A stretch of 64,000 nucleotides of DNA from Flavobacteriaceae bacterium (GCA_018401115.1 JAGYKX010000005.1:1-64000), one strand, 5' to 3'. Positions 9,094 through 18,583 are shown, counted from the first letter of the stretch. Program-made: numbers and translations. Notes: generated from the letters alone by a model not told the origin.

Positions 9094-9547
9094 CACTTTT
9101 GTTCTTTAAGCCAATTCCGTAATAATCAAAACCTACTTCCCTTACAGTCGCTCTGCTGTATAGGTTACGGCCTTCAAAGATTACCTTGGTCTTCATGGCA
9201 GCGCCCACTTTCTCCCAGTTGGGTACACGGAACTCGGTCCATTCAGTGATCAGCGCCAAGGCATCTGTACCCTGAACCGCATCCATATCACTTTTACAGT
9301 AGGTGATGGTGTCGCCTAAAGCGTGCTTGGCCTCTTCCATAGCGACCGGGTCGTAGGCACGAACATGCGCCCCTACCTGAATCAAAAGGTTTGCCAGTAC
9401 AATAGATGGGGCCTCGCGCATGTCGTCCGTATTCGGCTTGTGAACATTAAATTTTATTCTATCTGATAGGCCCACAATAGATTGAATTAATTTTTCGGTG
9501 TAAAAATTTGAATTATAATCTATAGATATAATTAAAACCTTATCCAT
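9074..9547 (-). pseudogene. Chimeric ORF: glycosyltransferase N-terminus fused to UDP-glucose 6-dehydrogenase C-terminus
   Basis: A 157-residue frame with two unrelated halves. Residues 1-34 (VLIISIDYNSNFYTEKLIQSI) look like the first strand of a family 2 glycosyltransferase. From residue 36, KPNTDDMREAPS to YYGIGL is the C-terminal UDP-binding domain of UDP-glucose/GDP-mannose dehydrogenase. The N-terminal NAD domain and the catalytic cysteine region are absent. DNA of the dehydrogenase part (about 9107-9442) is visibly GC-richer than both flanks. I infer a recombination scar that destroyed a ugd gene and a transferase gene. The product is unlikely to have dehydrogenase activity. Confidence 0.85.
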
Positions 9548-10293
9548 TTCGCATATTTTTTTAATGTGCCTAGAAAAAAATCAATTTTATTGAGCCGAAC
9601 ACTGTCAATAATCGAGTTATCCTCGATTAGCTCCCTTGTAAATATTAGATTATCAACCTCATTATAGAATCTAGTATATTCAGTTTTGATAAGTTTACCC
9701 TTAACTACAGAACCTGTAAAAAGACATGGAAAGGGCATTTTATTTTTTAAAAAATAATTTGCACCTAATGCAAAGCATTTACTTTGGATAAATATATTTC
9801 TTAACGAGCCCAAAATTTCAAAATCCCAAGGTGTTTCTTTAGGACGTAAAATACGTTTTAAAAAATCTTTTCTCCAATACCCTGGTTGAAGAGAAATGTT
9901 ATACTTTTTAAATTTACTTAATCTATATAAAAACCTATTTGGTAATTTCTTTTTGTAGGACACTCTTAGATAATCTAGATCGTGATTTTTAAATATCTCA
10001 TAAGATAATTTTAAATTACTTTGGGTTTGTAGAATGTAATCTTCTAAAATAATAAAAACATTGTCTGAATCTATCCTTTCTAAGGCTTCTATCAGTCGAT
10101 CTGACCATGCGTTATTAGATTCTAAAATTTCTATTCTTTCTGGAACCATAGAATTGTAATAATCCGTAGAGAGAAATATATTATCAAATAAATCTGACTC
10201 TAAATATTTTTTCAAGTAAAAGAATTGAGGGATCCAAATATCTTGATACCCTCCAGAACTTAAGATTAATAGACTAACATTATTGTTTTTCAA
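9532..10293 (-). CDS. Unrecognised sugar-locus protein
   Basis: A 253-residue cytoplasmic protein with no signal peptide or membrane segment. Blocks FIILEDYIL (about residue 78), YWRKDFLKRIL and TPWDFEILGS are shared with the split gene at 6506-7176, which indicates a family present twice in this locus. The acidic ED followed by hydrophobics could be a metal/nucleotide site as in transferases, but this is speculation. It overlaps the epimerase-like gene by 14 bp and the chimeric ORF by 16 bp. Confidence 0.75.
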   Translation of the reverse strand: MKNNNVSLLILSSGGYQDIWIPQFFYLKKYLESDLFDNIFLSTDYYNSMVPERIEILESNNAWSDRLIEALERIDSDNVFIILEDYILQTQSNLKLSYEIFKNHDLDYLRVSYKKKLPNRFLYRLSKFKKYNISLQPGYWRKDFLKRILRPKETPWDFEILGSLRNIFIQSKCFALGANYFLKNKMPFPCLFTGSVVKGKLIKTEYTRFYNEVDNLIFTRELIEDNSIIDSVRLNKIDFFLGTLKKYAKWIRF

Positions 10294-10792
10294 AATCAGG
10301 TAAATTTCTATCTTTTTTGGAAACTATGGGTTTATCAACGTTCCAGTTATATCCAAAAGAATTATATTTAAAACCCACATCTGAAGGGCTATGATGTATA
10401 TTATCAGACATATACATAGTAAGCGTGTTCTCCTCTAAGACTTTATATCCATGTGCACATCCGGCTGGAATATATAGTAGTTTATTATCATCACCATCCA
10501 GAATAAATTCTTCAAAAATTCCATACGACGGAGAGTGAGATCTACAATCTAAGACAACATCAATTAATTTACCTTGAATCACGGATACAAGTTTGTTTAT
10601 CGGAAATGGTTCAACCTGCATATGCATTCCTCGAATAACATCTATTTTTGAATGAGTAAACCATGTTTCAACTAGATTAAATTTAATATTCTGCTCTAAT
10701 AGTGAAACAGGCTTAATTAAACTCCCTCTTTCATCACTAAATATTTTTCCTTCAAAGATATGCAGGTCTTTAATCTTAGTTTCAGTTTTCAT
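10280..10792 (-). CDS. RmlC-like cupin sugar 3,5-epimerase (CDP-sugar branch)
   Basis: A 170-residue cupin of the dTDP-4-dehydrorhamnose 3,5-epimerase superfamily. Seen: FSDERGSLIKPV, DVIRGMHMQ (active-site histidine region), KLVSVIQGKLIDVVLDCR and YIPAGCAHGYKVL. It differs clearly from the canonical RmlC encoded at 13586-14128, so the two are not recent duplicates. Its position directly after the reductase, rfbG and rfbF suggests that it epimerises CDP-4-keto-6-deoxyglucose rather than the dTDP form. This substrate assignment is inference. Confidence 0.75.
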   Translation of the reverse strand: MKTETKIKDLHIFEGKIFSDERGSLIKPVSLLEQNIKFNLVETWFTHSKIDVIRGMHMQVEPFPINKLVSVIQGKLIDVVLDCRSHSPSYGIFEEFILDGDDNKLLYIPAGCAHGYKVLEENTLTMYMSDNIHHSPSDVGFKYNSFGYNWNVDKPIVSKKDRNLPDFEKQ

Positions 10793-11780
10793 TTGCTCCT
10801 TGGATTAATTTTTCAATGAATTTTTTAAGTTCTTGATGTATGTCAGTGGATGATTCAATTGCTAAATCGTTCAATAACTTATTGTTAGAAAAAACCGGAT
10901 ATGGCTCAGTGGAATTGGTTAAAGATTCTAACATTTTCGCATATACCTTTTGGGTTTTATTAATATAAATTTCGATTTCCTGATTGTAATCGTAATGAAA
11001 AATTTCTTTAATTAATCTAGCGATTTGAATGATGGAATAATTCTGAGATTTCGAGAGATTATAAGTACTTGATTTTAGTTCATTGGATTTTATCATTTTG
11101 GATAGAACTTTAGCTACAAAGTCTAATGAAATGAAATCTCTTGAAGGAAGTCCATTTGAATTAATGATGATTTTCCTAGAAACAATTGCCTGTTTAACCA
11201 AATCATTGATTGCATATTGCCATCCCTTACCTTTCTCGAAATCTAAATTGGAATAGCCGAAAGTATTTGATAATCTTAAATTAAGAGCTTTAAACGAATT
11301 TTTATTTCCATAAAACGAATTTATTTCTTCAGAGATAAGATGTGTTAAGCCATAAATATTTTTAGGTATGGGTACGTGATCTTCGTCTACTTGTATATTT
11401 TCCTTTTGATTATAAACATGGATGGTTGAGAAATAAATAACTTGCTGAAGACCTTTTAAATCGTTCTTAAACAAGATGTTCCAAATAGGATAAATATTCG
11501 ATTGAATTGTTAATTCAAGATCTAGCTCAGAATCTGAATGATTAAGAGAGATTAAATTTACAATTGTGTGTGGCTCTATCGAAACTAGATCATTTATCAC
11601 CTGCCTGTCGGAAATTGACCCATTTATTTGTTTGATTTGTAATTCATTAATAGTATAATCCCAAGTTCTAGAATATGAAAAAAGTTCAAAATCTACTCCT
11701 CCTATAAAGTGTTGAAATATAGCAAGGCCTATATAGCTATTGCCTCCTAAAATGAGAATTTTAGATTTCAAAGTATTCAT
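10782..11780 (-). CDS. NAD(P)-dependent sugar epimerase/reductase (SDR family)
   Basis: A 332-residue extended short-chain dehydrogenase. The Rossmann motif is ILILGGNSYIG near residue 8. A YxxxK-like site appears in IYGLTHLISEE, and FGYSN and SRDFISLDFV are typical nucleotide-sugar SDR blocks. In this position it is likely the 4-keto reductase that finishes a CDP-6-deoxyhexose after rfbF, rfbG and the epimerase. It overlaps both neighbours (11 and about 20 bp). Substrate is inferred from context only. Confidence 0.8.
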   Translation of the reverse strand: MNTLKSKILILGGNSYIGLAIFQHFIGGVDFELFSYSRTWDYTINELQIKQINGSISDRQVINDLVSIEPHTIVNLISLNHSDSELDLELTIQSNIYPIWNILFKNDLKGLQQVIYFSTIHVYNQKENIQVDEDHVPIPKNIYGLTHLISEEINSFYGNKNSFKALNLRLSNTFGYSNLDFEKGKGWQYAINDLVKQAIVSRKIIINSNGLPSRDFISLDFVAKVLSKMIKSNELKSSTYNLSKSQNYSIIQIARLIKEIFHYDYNQEIEIYINKTQKVYAKMLESLTNSTEPYPVFSNNKLLNDLAIESSTDIHQELKKFIEKLIQGANEN

Positions 11781-12822
11781 TTATTTGATTGATAGTAAAT
11801 TGTTTGATAGTTTCTGGATTTTTATAGTAGTTGAGATACCAATCTATAGTCTTTTCAAGTGTTGTATCTATGTCCCATCTAGGAGTCCAATTTAGCTTGT
11901 TTTTTGCCTTTGATGAGTCTAACTTCAGGAATTTTGCTTCATGAACATTATCGATTGAATTGATCTTTATTTCAAGTTGATTCTCTAGTAATGAATTAAT
12001 TTTATTAGCAAGATATATGACAGGTTTACAATTTTCCTCAACTGATGCAAAATTGAAAGCGCCTTCAAACTCTTTCTGAGTATACAACTTTTCAGCAAGT
12101 TTCAAATAACCAGACAAAGGTTCAAGAACATGTTGCCAAGGTCTTATAGCTTGGGGATATCGTAATTCTATTTCTTTTGTTGTTTTATAACTTTTAATAA
12201 TATCCGGGATGAGTCTATAATCTGACCAGTCGCCACCCCCTATTACATTACCAGCTCGAACCGTCGAAACGTTTGGAGAATTTTCATTTGTGAATGATCT
12301 TCTAAAGGAGCTAGTTAGAATTTCACAGCAGGCTTTACTGCTACTGTATGGATCATGACCTCCAAGACGGTCTGACTCTCGATATCCATATTCCCATTCT
12401 AAATTTTCATAACATTTATCACTAGTTACGATAATAATCGACTTAGTTTCATTACATGCAAAACCAGCATTTAAAACATTTAACGTACCAATTACATTTG
12501 TTTCATAAGTGTATTTCGGATCGGAGTAAGAATCTTTAACAATTGATTGCGCTGCCAGATGTAATATCACATCTGGGCAAAACTCTAGAATGGATTTTTT
12601 TAATTTTTTCTCATCTCGAATATCGCCAAATGTTTGATAAGTTATTTCATTTAATTTACAAGAATTGTAGATTAGATTAATCTCAGAAGAAGTTAATGAA
12701 TAGCCACCTATTATTGCACCTTCCTGTTCTAGGCAAAGTGTAAGCCAACTTCCTTTAAATCCTGTATTTCCTGTAATGAAAACTCTTTTTTTTCTCCAAA
12801 AATCACCTTTTGTTTTTACCAT
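11761..12822 (-). CDS. rfbG: CDP-glucose 4,6-dehydratase
   Basis: About 353 residues from ATG 12822 (a TTG three codons upstream is possible). It converts CDP-D-glucose to CDP-4-keto-6-deoxy-D-glucose. Seen: the NAD-binding VFITGNTGFKGSWLTL, ILHLAAQSIVKDSY, IIVTSDKCYEN, and the catalytic YSSSKACCEIL. The GNTGFKGSW signature is typical for RfbG. It directly follows rfbF (7-bp overlap), the classic gene pair for CDP-sugars. Confidence 0.92.
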   Translation of the reverse strand: MVKTKGDFWRKKRVFITGNTGFKGSWLTLCLEQEGAIIGGYSLTSSEINLIYNSCKLNEITYQTFGDIRDEKKLKKSILEFCPDVILHLAAQSIVKDSYSDPKYTYETNVIGTLNVLNAGFACNETKSIIIVTSDKCYENLEWEYGYRESDRLGGHDPYSSSKACCEILTSSFRRSFTNENSPNVSTVRAGNVIGGGDWSDYRLIPDIIKSYKTTKEIELRYPQAIRPWQHVLEPLSGYLKLAEKLYTQKEFEGAFNFASVEENCKPVIYLANKINSLLENQLEIKINSIDNVHEAKFLKLDSSKAKNKLNWTPRWDIDTTLEKTIDWYLNYYKNPETIKQFTINQINEYFEI

Positions 12823-13589
12823 AGTTTCCAAGGAGCTTTATTATTGTTCCATAAATTATTCAGAAATTTATTATCCCTAAGGGTGTCCATAGGCTGCCAA
12901 AAGCCTCTATGTTCAAAAGCCATCAAATTTCCGTCCTTCGCGAGTTTTTGTAATGGATATTTTTCCCAAATAGTGTCATCCCCTTCGTTAATGTATTTAA
13001 ATACTGAAGGTGTTAAAACAAAAAATCCTGCATTTACAAGTGCTCCATCGCCTTGAGGCTTCTCCTCAAATGAAAGGACCTGATCTTTTTCAATTTTTAA
13101 TGCCCCAAATCTACCAGGAGGATATGCAGCAATTAAAGTCGCGTGTTTGCCGTGATTCTTGTGAAATTTTATAAGTCTGGTAATATCAATATTTCCAACT
13201 CCATCTCCGTAAGTAAAACAAAAGTTTTCTTCCTCTTTTAGATATTCTTTCAGCCTAAGTAACCTGCCTCCTGTCATTGTATCTAAACCTGTATCGACAA
13301 GAGTAATATTCCAGGGCTCCGTACGTTGATGATGTACATGCATTTTGTTGTCAATCATTGAGAATGTTACATCTGATTGATGTAGAAAATAATTTGCGAA
13401 ATATTCTTTAATTACATACCCTTTATACCCACAACAAATAATGAAATCATTGATTCCATGCGAACTATATAATTTTAATATGTGCCATAGTATTGGGAAC
13501 CCACCTATCTCAACCATAGGTTTGGGTTTAGTTATTGTTTCTTCGCTTAATCTTGTGCCAAGGCCTCCAGCTAGTATAACTGCTTTCAT
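12816..13589 (-). CDS. rfbF: Glucose-1-phosphate cytidylyltransferase
   Basis: A 257-residue enzyme making CDP-glucose from CTP and glucose-1-phosphate, the entry step for CDP-6-deoxy and dideoxy sugars. Seen: [50 protein letters not shown] and FWQPMDTLRDNKFL near the C-terminus. Length is normal for RfbF. It overlaps rmlC by 4 bp and rfbG by 7 bp, so the CDP block is translationally coupled to the dTDP block. Confidence 0.95.
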   Translation of the reverse strand: MKAVILAGGLGTRLSEETITKPKPMVEIGGFPILWHILKLYSSHGINDFIICCGYKGYVIKEYFANYFLHQSDVTFSMIDNKMHVHHQRTEPWNITLVDTGLDTMTGGRLLRLKEYLKEEENFCFTYGDGVGNIDITRLIKFHKNHGKHATLIAAYPPGRFGALKIEKDQVLSFEEKPQGDGALVNAGFFVLTPSVFKYINEGDDTIWEKYPLQKLAKDGNLMAFEHRGFWQPMDTLRDNKFLNNLWNNNKAPWKLW

Positions 13590-14128
13590 GATGTTGAGGA
13601 TTTAAATTTAGGTAATTTTTTATCTTTTAATGAGATTATTAATTTTTCGTAGGGTACTATCCAATCAATTCCGAGTGTATGGTCAAAACAGTCAATACGA
13701 TCCTCAAATTCGAGGGCATACGAGTTATCAACTTTGTAAGAAAAAATAGCCTCCTGACTTAATACTACAAAACCATGAGCAAATCCCTTAGGTATTAAAA
13801 ACTGGTTTTTGTTCTCCCCTGAAAATATAATAGACTCCCATTTACCATATGTAGGGCTGTTTTTTCTTAAGTCAACCGCTACATCTAAAACTTCTCCTTC
13901 GATTACACGCACAAGCTTAGTCTGTTCAAAGGGGGACTTTTGAAAATGAAGCCCTCTCAAAACTCCATAAGTCGACTTAGATTCATTATCCTGAATGAAA
14001 TTTATATCTGGAAAGTTTTCCTTTATAAAGGATTCCTTATAAGCCTCCATAAAAGACCCTCGTTCATCCTCAAAAACTTTTGGTTGAATAACTACAAGAT
14101 CTTCTATTGATGTTTTAATTACTTCCAT
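13586..14128 (-). CDS. rmlC: dTDP-4-dehydrorhamnose 3,5-epimerase
   Basis: A 180-residue cupin. Canonical RmlC blocks are present: [32 protein letters not shown] with the catalytic histidine, [18 protein letters not shown], and [14 protein letters not shown]. It acts after RmlA and RmlB in dTDP-L-rhamnose synthesis. The reductase gene rmlD is not in this window, and rmlA just upstream is interrupted. It may therefore be inactive in rhamnose synthesis unless other copies exist. Confidence 0.93.
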   Translation of the reverse strand: MEVIKTSIEDLVVIQPKVFEDERGSFMEAYKESFIKENFPDINFIQDNESKSTYGVLRGLHFQKSPFEQTKLVRVIEGEVLDVAVDLRKNSPTYGKWESIIFSGENKNQFLIPKGFAHGFVVLSQEAIFSYKVDNSYALEFEDRIDCFDHTLGIDWIVPYEKLIISLKDKKLPKFKSSTS

Positions 14129-15000
14129 TGCTTAGCTCTTTTTATAAGATATTCCCCATATTCGGTTTTATAAAGTTCTTGTTCTAGTTGTAGTGCTTTT
14201 TCTTTTGAAATAAACCCCTGTTCTAAACAATTTTCTTCAATACAACCAATCTTGAGCCCTTGACATTTTTCAAGAGCCTTTACAAACTCTCCTGCTTCGG
14301 CCAGCGAGTCATGAGTGCCTGTATCTAGCCAAGCATAGCCTCTACCCATTACACTGACCTTTAACTCAGTCCGATTTAGATATACTTCGTTTACCGATGT
14401 GATTTCAAGTTCACCACGTGCAGAGGGCTTAATATTTTCAGCTATTTCAATCACAGAATTTGAATAAAAATAAAGGCCAACAACAGCATAGTTGGATTTA
14501 GGATCAGTTGGCTTTTCTTCAATTGATAAAACTTTTCCAGTTTCATCAAACTCAGCTACCCCATAACGTTCAGGATCATTTACATAATAGCCAAAGACTG
14601 TCGCAATACCATTTGATTAGACATTTTCTCGAGCTTGTTTTACTAGATTTTCGAAGCCATGACCGTAGAATATATTGTCACCAAGCACCAAACAAACAGA
14701 ATCATTGCCAATAAACTCTTTGCCTATAATAAAAGCTTGAGCCAAACCATCGGGTGAGGGCTGTTCAGTATATGAATATTTAATACCTAGTTGGGCGCCA
14801 TCTCCTAAAAGTCTTTTAAAACCTAGTAGATCCTGTGGAGTAGAAATAATTAATATATCACTAATACCGGCTTGAATAAGTGCTGATATTGGATAATAAA
14901 TCATTGGCTTGTCATAGATTGGCAATAGCTGTTTAGAGACCCCTTTGGTAATTGGATAAAGTCTGGTTCCAGAGCCTCCTGCTAAAACGATTCCTTTCAT
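14119..15000 (-). pseudogene. rmlA: Glucose-1-phosphate thymidylyltransferase, interrupted by an in-frame TAA
   Basis: Start ATG at 15000 overlaps the rmlB stop as ATGA. The first part has [32 protein letters not shown] and [17 protein letters not shown]. It then meets TAA at 14617-14619, directly after QARENV. The same frame continues past the stop with [36 protein letters not shown] and [15 protein letters not shown] to a normal C-terminus at 14119. No indel is needed. Without the stop the protein would be about 293 residues, the normal RmlA length. The frame after the stop could restart at GTG 14454 but would lack the catalytic core. Either a real nonsense mutation or a single-base sequencing error. 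Confidence 0.9.
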
Positions 15001-16040
15001 AATTTGTATTGGTTTTCGTAATAGGATTTGTAAGCGCCAGAAGTAACCTGACTTAACCAATCTGGATGTTCTAAATACCATGTGATGGTAGCGGCCAGTC
15101 CTTGTTCAAAAGTATGGGCAGGAGTCCAACCCAAGCTTCGCTGAATTTTACTAGCATCTATGGCATAACGAAGGTCGTGTCCCGGACGGTCTTTTACAAA
15201 AGTAATCTGCTTTTGTGCTGTTCCTTGGGGCCTGTTTAAGCGGGCGTCCATTTGATCGCACAAAAGGCGAATAAGGTCTATATTGGTGTATTCATTGTGC
15301 CCCCCTATGAGATAAGTTGCTGCATTTTCTCCCTGATGGTAGACCTGATCTATGGCCAAGGCGTGGTCTTTAACATACAACCAATCCCTGGTGTATAAGC
15401 CATTACCGTAAATAGGGAGTTCCTTGCCTTCTAGGATGTTGTGAATGCAAAGCGGGATGAGCTTTTCTGGAAAATGATTGGGGCCGTAATTATTAGAGCA
15501 ATTAGAGATTACATAGGGCAAACCATAGGTTTCTCCATAAGCGCGCACCAAATGATCTGCGCTTGCCTTTGAGGCGGAGTAAGGGGAATTAGGCGCGTAT
15601 GGACTTTCTTCTGTAAAATAGCCCTCACTTCCCAAAGCGCCAAAGACCTCATCGGTACTGATCTGATAAAAGCGTCTTCCCTCAAAGGATTTCCAATGGG
15701 TCTTGCAAGCGCTTAAAAGCGCTGCTGTGCCTTTAATGTTAGTATCTATAAAAGCCATAGGATCTTTAATGGAACGGTCTACATGACTTTCTGCTGCGAG
15801 GTGAATAACCCCTTTAATATCGTGTTGTGTAAAAAGGCGGTCTAAAAGCGAACTGTCTGTAATACTTCCTTTTACAAAGGTGTAATTGGGCAACTGCTCT
15901 ATGTCTTTGAGGTTTTCTAAATTCCCTGCATAAGTCAGTGCGTCTAAATTAATAATATGGTAGTCAGGATATTTTTGCACGAACAAACGCACCACATGGG
16001 ATCCAATAAAACCAGCACCGCCCGTAATGAGTGTTTTCAT
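14997..16040 (-). CDS. rmlB: dTDP-glucose 4,6-dehydratase
   Basis: About 347 residues from ATG 16040, which places [16 protein letters not shown] at the N-terminus; an upstream TTG would add five residues. Seen: [28 protein letters not shown], the catalytic [29 protein letters not shown] and WLYVKDHA. It makes dTDP-4-keto-6-deoxyglucose. Its DNA is visibly less AT-rich than the sugar genes downstream, as expected if it is part of an older conserved flank of the locus. rmlA follows with a 4-bp overlap. Confidence 0.96.
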   Translation of the reverse strand: MKTLITGGAGFIGSHVVRLFVQKYPDYHIINLDALTYAGNLENLKDIEQLPNYTFVKGSITDSSLLDRLFTQHDIKGVIHLAAESHVDRSIKDPMAFIDTNIKGTAALLSACKTHWKSFEGRRFYQISTDEVFGALGSEGYFTEESPYAPNSPYSASKASADHLVRAYGETYGLPYVISNCSNNYGPNHFPEKLIPLCIHNILEGKELPIYGNGLYTRDWLYVKDHALAIDQVYHQGENAATYLIGGHNEYTNIDLIRLLCDQMDARLNRPQGTAQKQITFVKDRPGHDLRYAIDASKIQRSLGWTPAHTFEQGLAATITWYLEHPDWLSQVTSGAYKSYYENQYKL

Positions 16041-16174
16041 ATCACTGAAAATCAATTACTTAAAATATTAGTATACTTTAAAAATGTGAAGCTTGTAAAC
16101 TTTTGAAAAACGTAAATGTGTAACATTTTTAATATTTTGAAAACTCAAATCAGTATGTAATTTGTGCAATTCTC

Positions 16175-16193
16175 CGACTACCACCAGTAGTCG
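16175..16193. other. Hairpin between the DUF3575 gene and rmlB
   Basis: Perfect 7-bp arms CGACTAC / GTAGTCG enclose a CACCA loop. There is no T-run on either side, so it is not a standard terminator. It lies 19 bases past the DUF3575 stop and could act as an RNA-stability or pausing element. Confidence 0.4.
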
Positions 16194-16211
16194 AGTTCTT
16201 AGTGTGGAATA

Positions 16212-16781
16212 CTAATTCAATGTGTAAACTAGCATAATACCTCCCCTATATGGAAGCCATTCACCTGAACCATTAAAGTTTCTGCTCTCGGATTCTTTAA
16301 TATCTGTTCTACGCCTGGTTATTTTAGAATATCCCCTGTAAGTAGCTTGTGAAGAACCGCCACCAATAAAAATATCTAATTTAAAATTGGAGTTTAGCTT
16401 TTTTTTGTAACCAACTGTTATTCCATAATAAGTATTTCTGCCACTTTGGTATGAATCATTAGATTTTCCATATTTCGTAACTGTAAACATTCCAAAACCT
16501 ATATGAGTACCTAAATAAAATTTCTCGAATTTACCTTTAGGATAATATCTGTATTCAGGGAATACTTGAACTATATGAAATGGTCTCTCTAAAAAAGAAT
16601 TCCAAAAAGAACCCAATACATCTAACTGAATACTAGATTTTCTAGAAATTCTTGTTTCAATGCCTAGGTTAGGAATCCCTAGTAAACTACTAACCATATT
16701 AAATTTAACCTCTGTTTGAGCATGGCTATTTTCAAAGCAAAATAAACTGAATACTAAAACAAATAATAAGGGAGTTTTCAA
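16212..16781 (-). CDS. DUF3575-like outer-membrane beta-barrel protein
   Basis: A 189-residue secreted protein with a signal peptide ending NSHAQ. Alternating hydrophobic strands typical of small outer-membrane barrels follow: FPEYRYYPKGKFEKFYLGTH, YYGITVGYKKKL, and a final strand GGIMLVYTLN. The pattern matches DUF3575. Function is unknown. It sits between the TagD-like gene and rmlB, 23 bp after the former, and is probably in the same transcript. Confidence 0.75.
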   Translation of the reverse strand: MKTPLLFVLVFSLFCFENSHAQTEVKFNMVSSLLGIPNLGIETRISRKSSIQLDVLGSFWNSFLERPFHIVQVFPEYRYYPKGKFEKFYLGTHIGFGMFTVTKYGKSNDSYQSGRNTYYGITVGYKKKLNSNFKLDIFIGGGSSQATYRGYSKITRRRTDIKESESRNFNGSGEWLPYRGGIMLVYTLN

Positions 16782-16803
16782 TTATAAATTTTAAAAACTA
16801 TGG

Positions 16804-17214
16804 CTATTTTGCACTTTTTACTTGATTTCTAAGTGCTGAAGATGAAAAACGGTGTTCCCTTTTATTGTAATAAATCTCAATACCTTTTTCTTTGCAATAA
16901 TTTTTACCTGTAAATGATTTTTCTTTGTATTCTTCTCCAATGACTCTTACATCTATTTTAAATGATGTAAGTATATCCATCAGATCTTCTTCAGTTACAT
17001 AGGGTATAATTTCATCAATATGCTTTGATCCTTTTAACTGTATATATCTTTCAATAATACTTTGTGTAGGCTTGTTTTTCTCTTTTCTTTCAATATTAGG
17101 ATCTAATTGTAATCCAACTATTAGATAGTCACATTGAAATTTAGCTTCTTCTATCATTTTTACATGACCTGCATGAAAAAGATCAAATGTGGAAAAAGTA
17201 ATTCCAATCTTCAT
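16804..17214 (-). CDS. Glycerol-3-phosphate cytidylyltransferase-like protein (TagD family)
   Basis: A 136-residue nucleotidyltransferase of the cytidylyltransferase-like family. The signature is GITFSTFDLFHAGHVKMIEEA with the HxGH motif, and RFSSSALRNQVKS carries the C-terminal ISSTxIR-like block. Known members make CDP-glycerol or similar activated alcohols for phosphodiester-linked polymers. Its presence suggests a phospho-alcohol decoration on the polysaccharide, which would fit the phosphatase-fold gene at 4466. The substrate is not determined by sequence. Confidence 0.85.
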   Translation of the reverse strand: MKIGITFSTFDLFHAGHVKMIEEAKFQCDYLIVGLQLDPNIERKEKNKPTQSIIERYIQLKGSKHIDEIIPYVTEEDLMDILTSFKIDVRVIGEEYKEKSFTGKNYCKEKGIEIYYNKREHRFSSSALRNQVKSAK

Positions 17215-17221
17215 GTTTTAA

Positions 17222-18583
17222 TTAATCATTTAAATAATGGGTTATAGATTTCCCTTTTCTTAATTTAAAAATAGCTTGTCTATAATCACGAGGGTCTCTA
17301 ACTCTTTCAAATAAAATAGTTTTAAAATGGTCACTTAATAGAACCTCTAATGATAATAACATTTTATTTTTTCTTTTTGTAACCATATCCATAGTAATAG
17401 ATTCATCACTAAAAAAGGCTAACAAATCATTGTTACTAATAAATTTATTTTTTGATAATTCTTCCAAGAAAAAACTAGCTCCCTCAATACCATCAATATT
17501 CACTTTTTTAAAACCATTAGATAACACTCCTCTATCTAAAGAATAATTGTTACGTCTTGATCTTAAAAAAAATAATACTAAAAAGATTATAACAATAAAT
17601 GCAGCTAATAACAATACACCATTAAAAATAACAACAGCATTATTTCTTTGAAAATAAAAACTTTCTAAATTATTAAAACCAGAGTAAGGATCTAATGAAA
17701 TGACCCTTACTGTACCCAACTCTCCTTGTACAGGGTAAGTAACATACAATAAACTATCTCTAAAGGAAATTAATTGATCTAAGTAAGAAATATTTGAAAG
17801 TTTATTATCAGTATTGCCTAGATAAACTTTATTAGTTGGTATATGTAATTTAGCAGTTAAAGAATTAGTAGGGCTGAAAAAATATAAACTATCCCTAATT
17901 GAAATGGAATTATAAGATTTGTAATTCTTGAATAATTTTAAAAAATTGTTGTTTATAACTCCTTTTTTGACCCAAACTTTAGTATCCAAGTTTAATGTAT
18001 AAACATTAGTAATATTTTTTAAAGTTTGTGAATTAGTAATCATATTGGAGAAATTAGTTAACCAAAGTTCATTATCAATGATTTCAAATGCTCCTCCTAA
18101 AATAGATCCTGGCTTATCACCTGAAGTTTCAACTATAGTCCAGGTTCCTAAAACCTCATTGTATTTAGTTAAATAATCTATTCCTGTCCAAAATCCGTAG
18201 CCACCTAATGAGTAAATATTTTCCTGATAAGCAAATATTTTTGGTTCATAAGAATTGTTGAATTTATAAGAACTATCTACTCTATTAAATGAACCATTTA
18301 CATATTTATATACAATACCTCCTCCAGGGTAAATGAAATAGATTTCATTTTTTAGACTTATAGCTTTTAATGCGCTAAATGGCCTGTCAAATGATGGATC
18401 TAACTCACTTTTGTATTTCTTTAGTTTGCTTATCTTGTTATTAATTAAAAAGCGAACTCCCTCTCTTGAAAATATTCCAACGGCTGAATCCTTATAATTG
18501 ACTAAAAGAATTGAATCCTTGTGGAAATTTTGACCAAAGGAAATATTTAATCCAATAAAATATATGATAAATATAAAGCGCAT
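17222..18583 (-). CDS. Membrane-anchored kelch-type propeller protein with cytoplasmic C-terminal domain
   Basis: A 453-residue protein. It has a signal peptide (to about residue 17, ISFGQ), a periplasmic region of about 300 residues with kelch-like turns (FIYPGGGIVYKY, IYSLGGYGF, then TW), and one strong transmembrane helix at about residues 317-340 (GVLLLAAFIVIIFLVLFFL). A charged cytoplasmic domain of about 110 residues follows (FLEELSKNKFISNNDLLAFF and VRDPRDYRQAIFKLRKG). The last part has a winged-helix look, which would make it a membrane-tethered regulator, but this is a guess. The start codon overlaps the stop of the WecA-like gene. It is a paralog of the protein at 19630-20700, which lacks the cytoplasmic domain. 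Confidence 0.75.
   Translation of the reverse strand: MRFIFIIYFIGLNISFGQNFHKDSILLVNYKDSAVGIFSREGVRFLINNKISKLKKYKSELDPSFDRPFSALKAISLKNEIYFIYPGGGIVYKYVNGSFNRVDSSYKFNNSYEPKIFAYQENIYSLGGYGFWTGIDYLTKYNEVLGTWTIVETSGDKPGSILGGAFEIIDNELWLTNFSNMITNSQTLKNITNVYTLNLDTKVWVKKGVINNNFLKLFKNYKSYNSISIRDSLYFFSPTNSLTAKLHIPTNKVYLGNTDNKLSNISYLDQLISFRDSLLYVTYPVQGELGTVRVISLDPYSGFNNLESFYFQRNNAVVIFNGVLLLAAFIVIIFLVLFFLRSRRNNYSLDRGVLSNGFKKVNIDGIEGASFFLEELSKNKFISNNDLLAFFSDESITMDMVTKRKNKMLLSLEVLLSDHFKTILFERVRDPRDYRQAIFKLRKGKSITHYLND

Noticed and set aside
14119-14454. C-terminal rmlA frame as an independent small gene
   Set aside because: It continues the rmlA homology in the same frame after the TAA and lacks the nucleotide-binding core, so it is better read as part of one interrupted gene.
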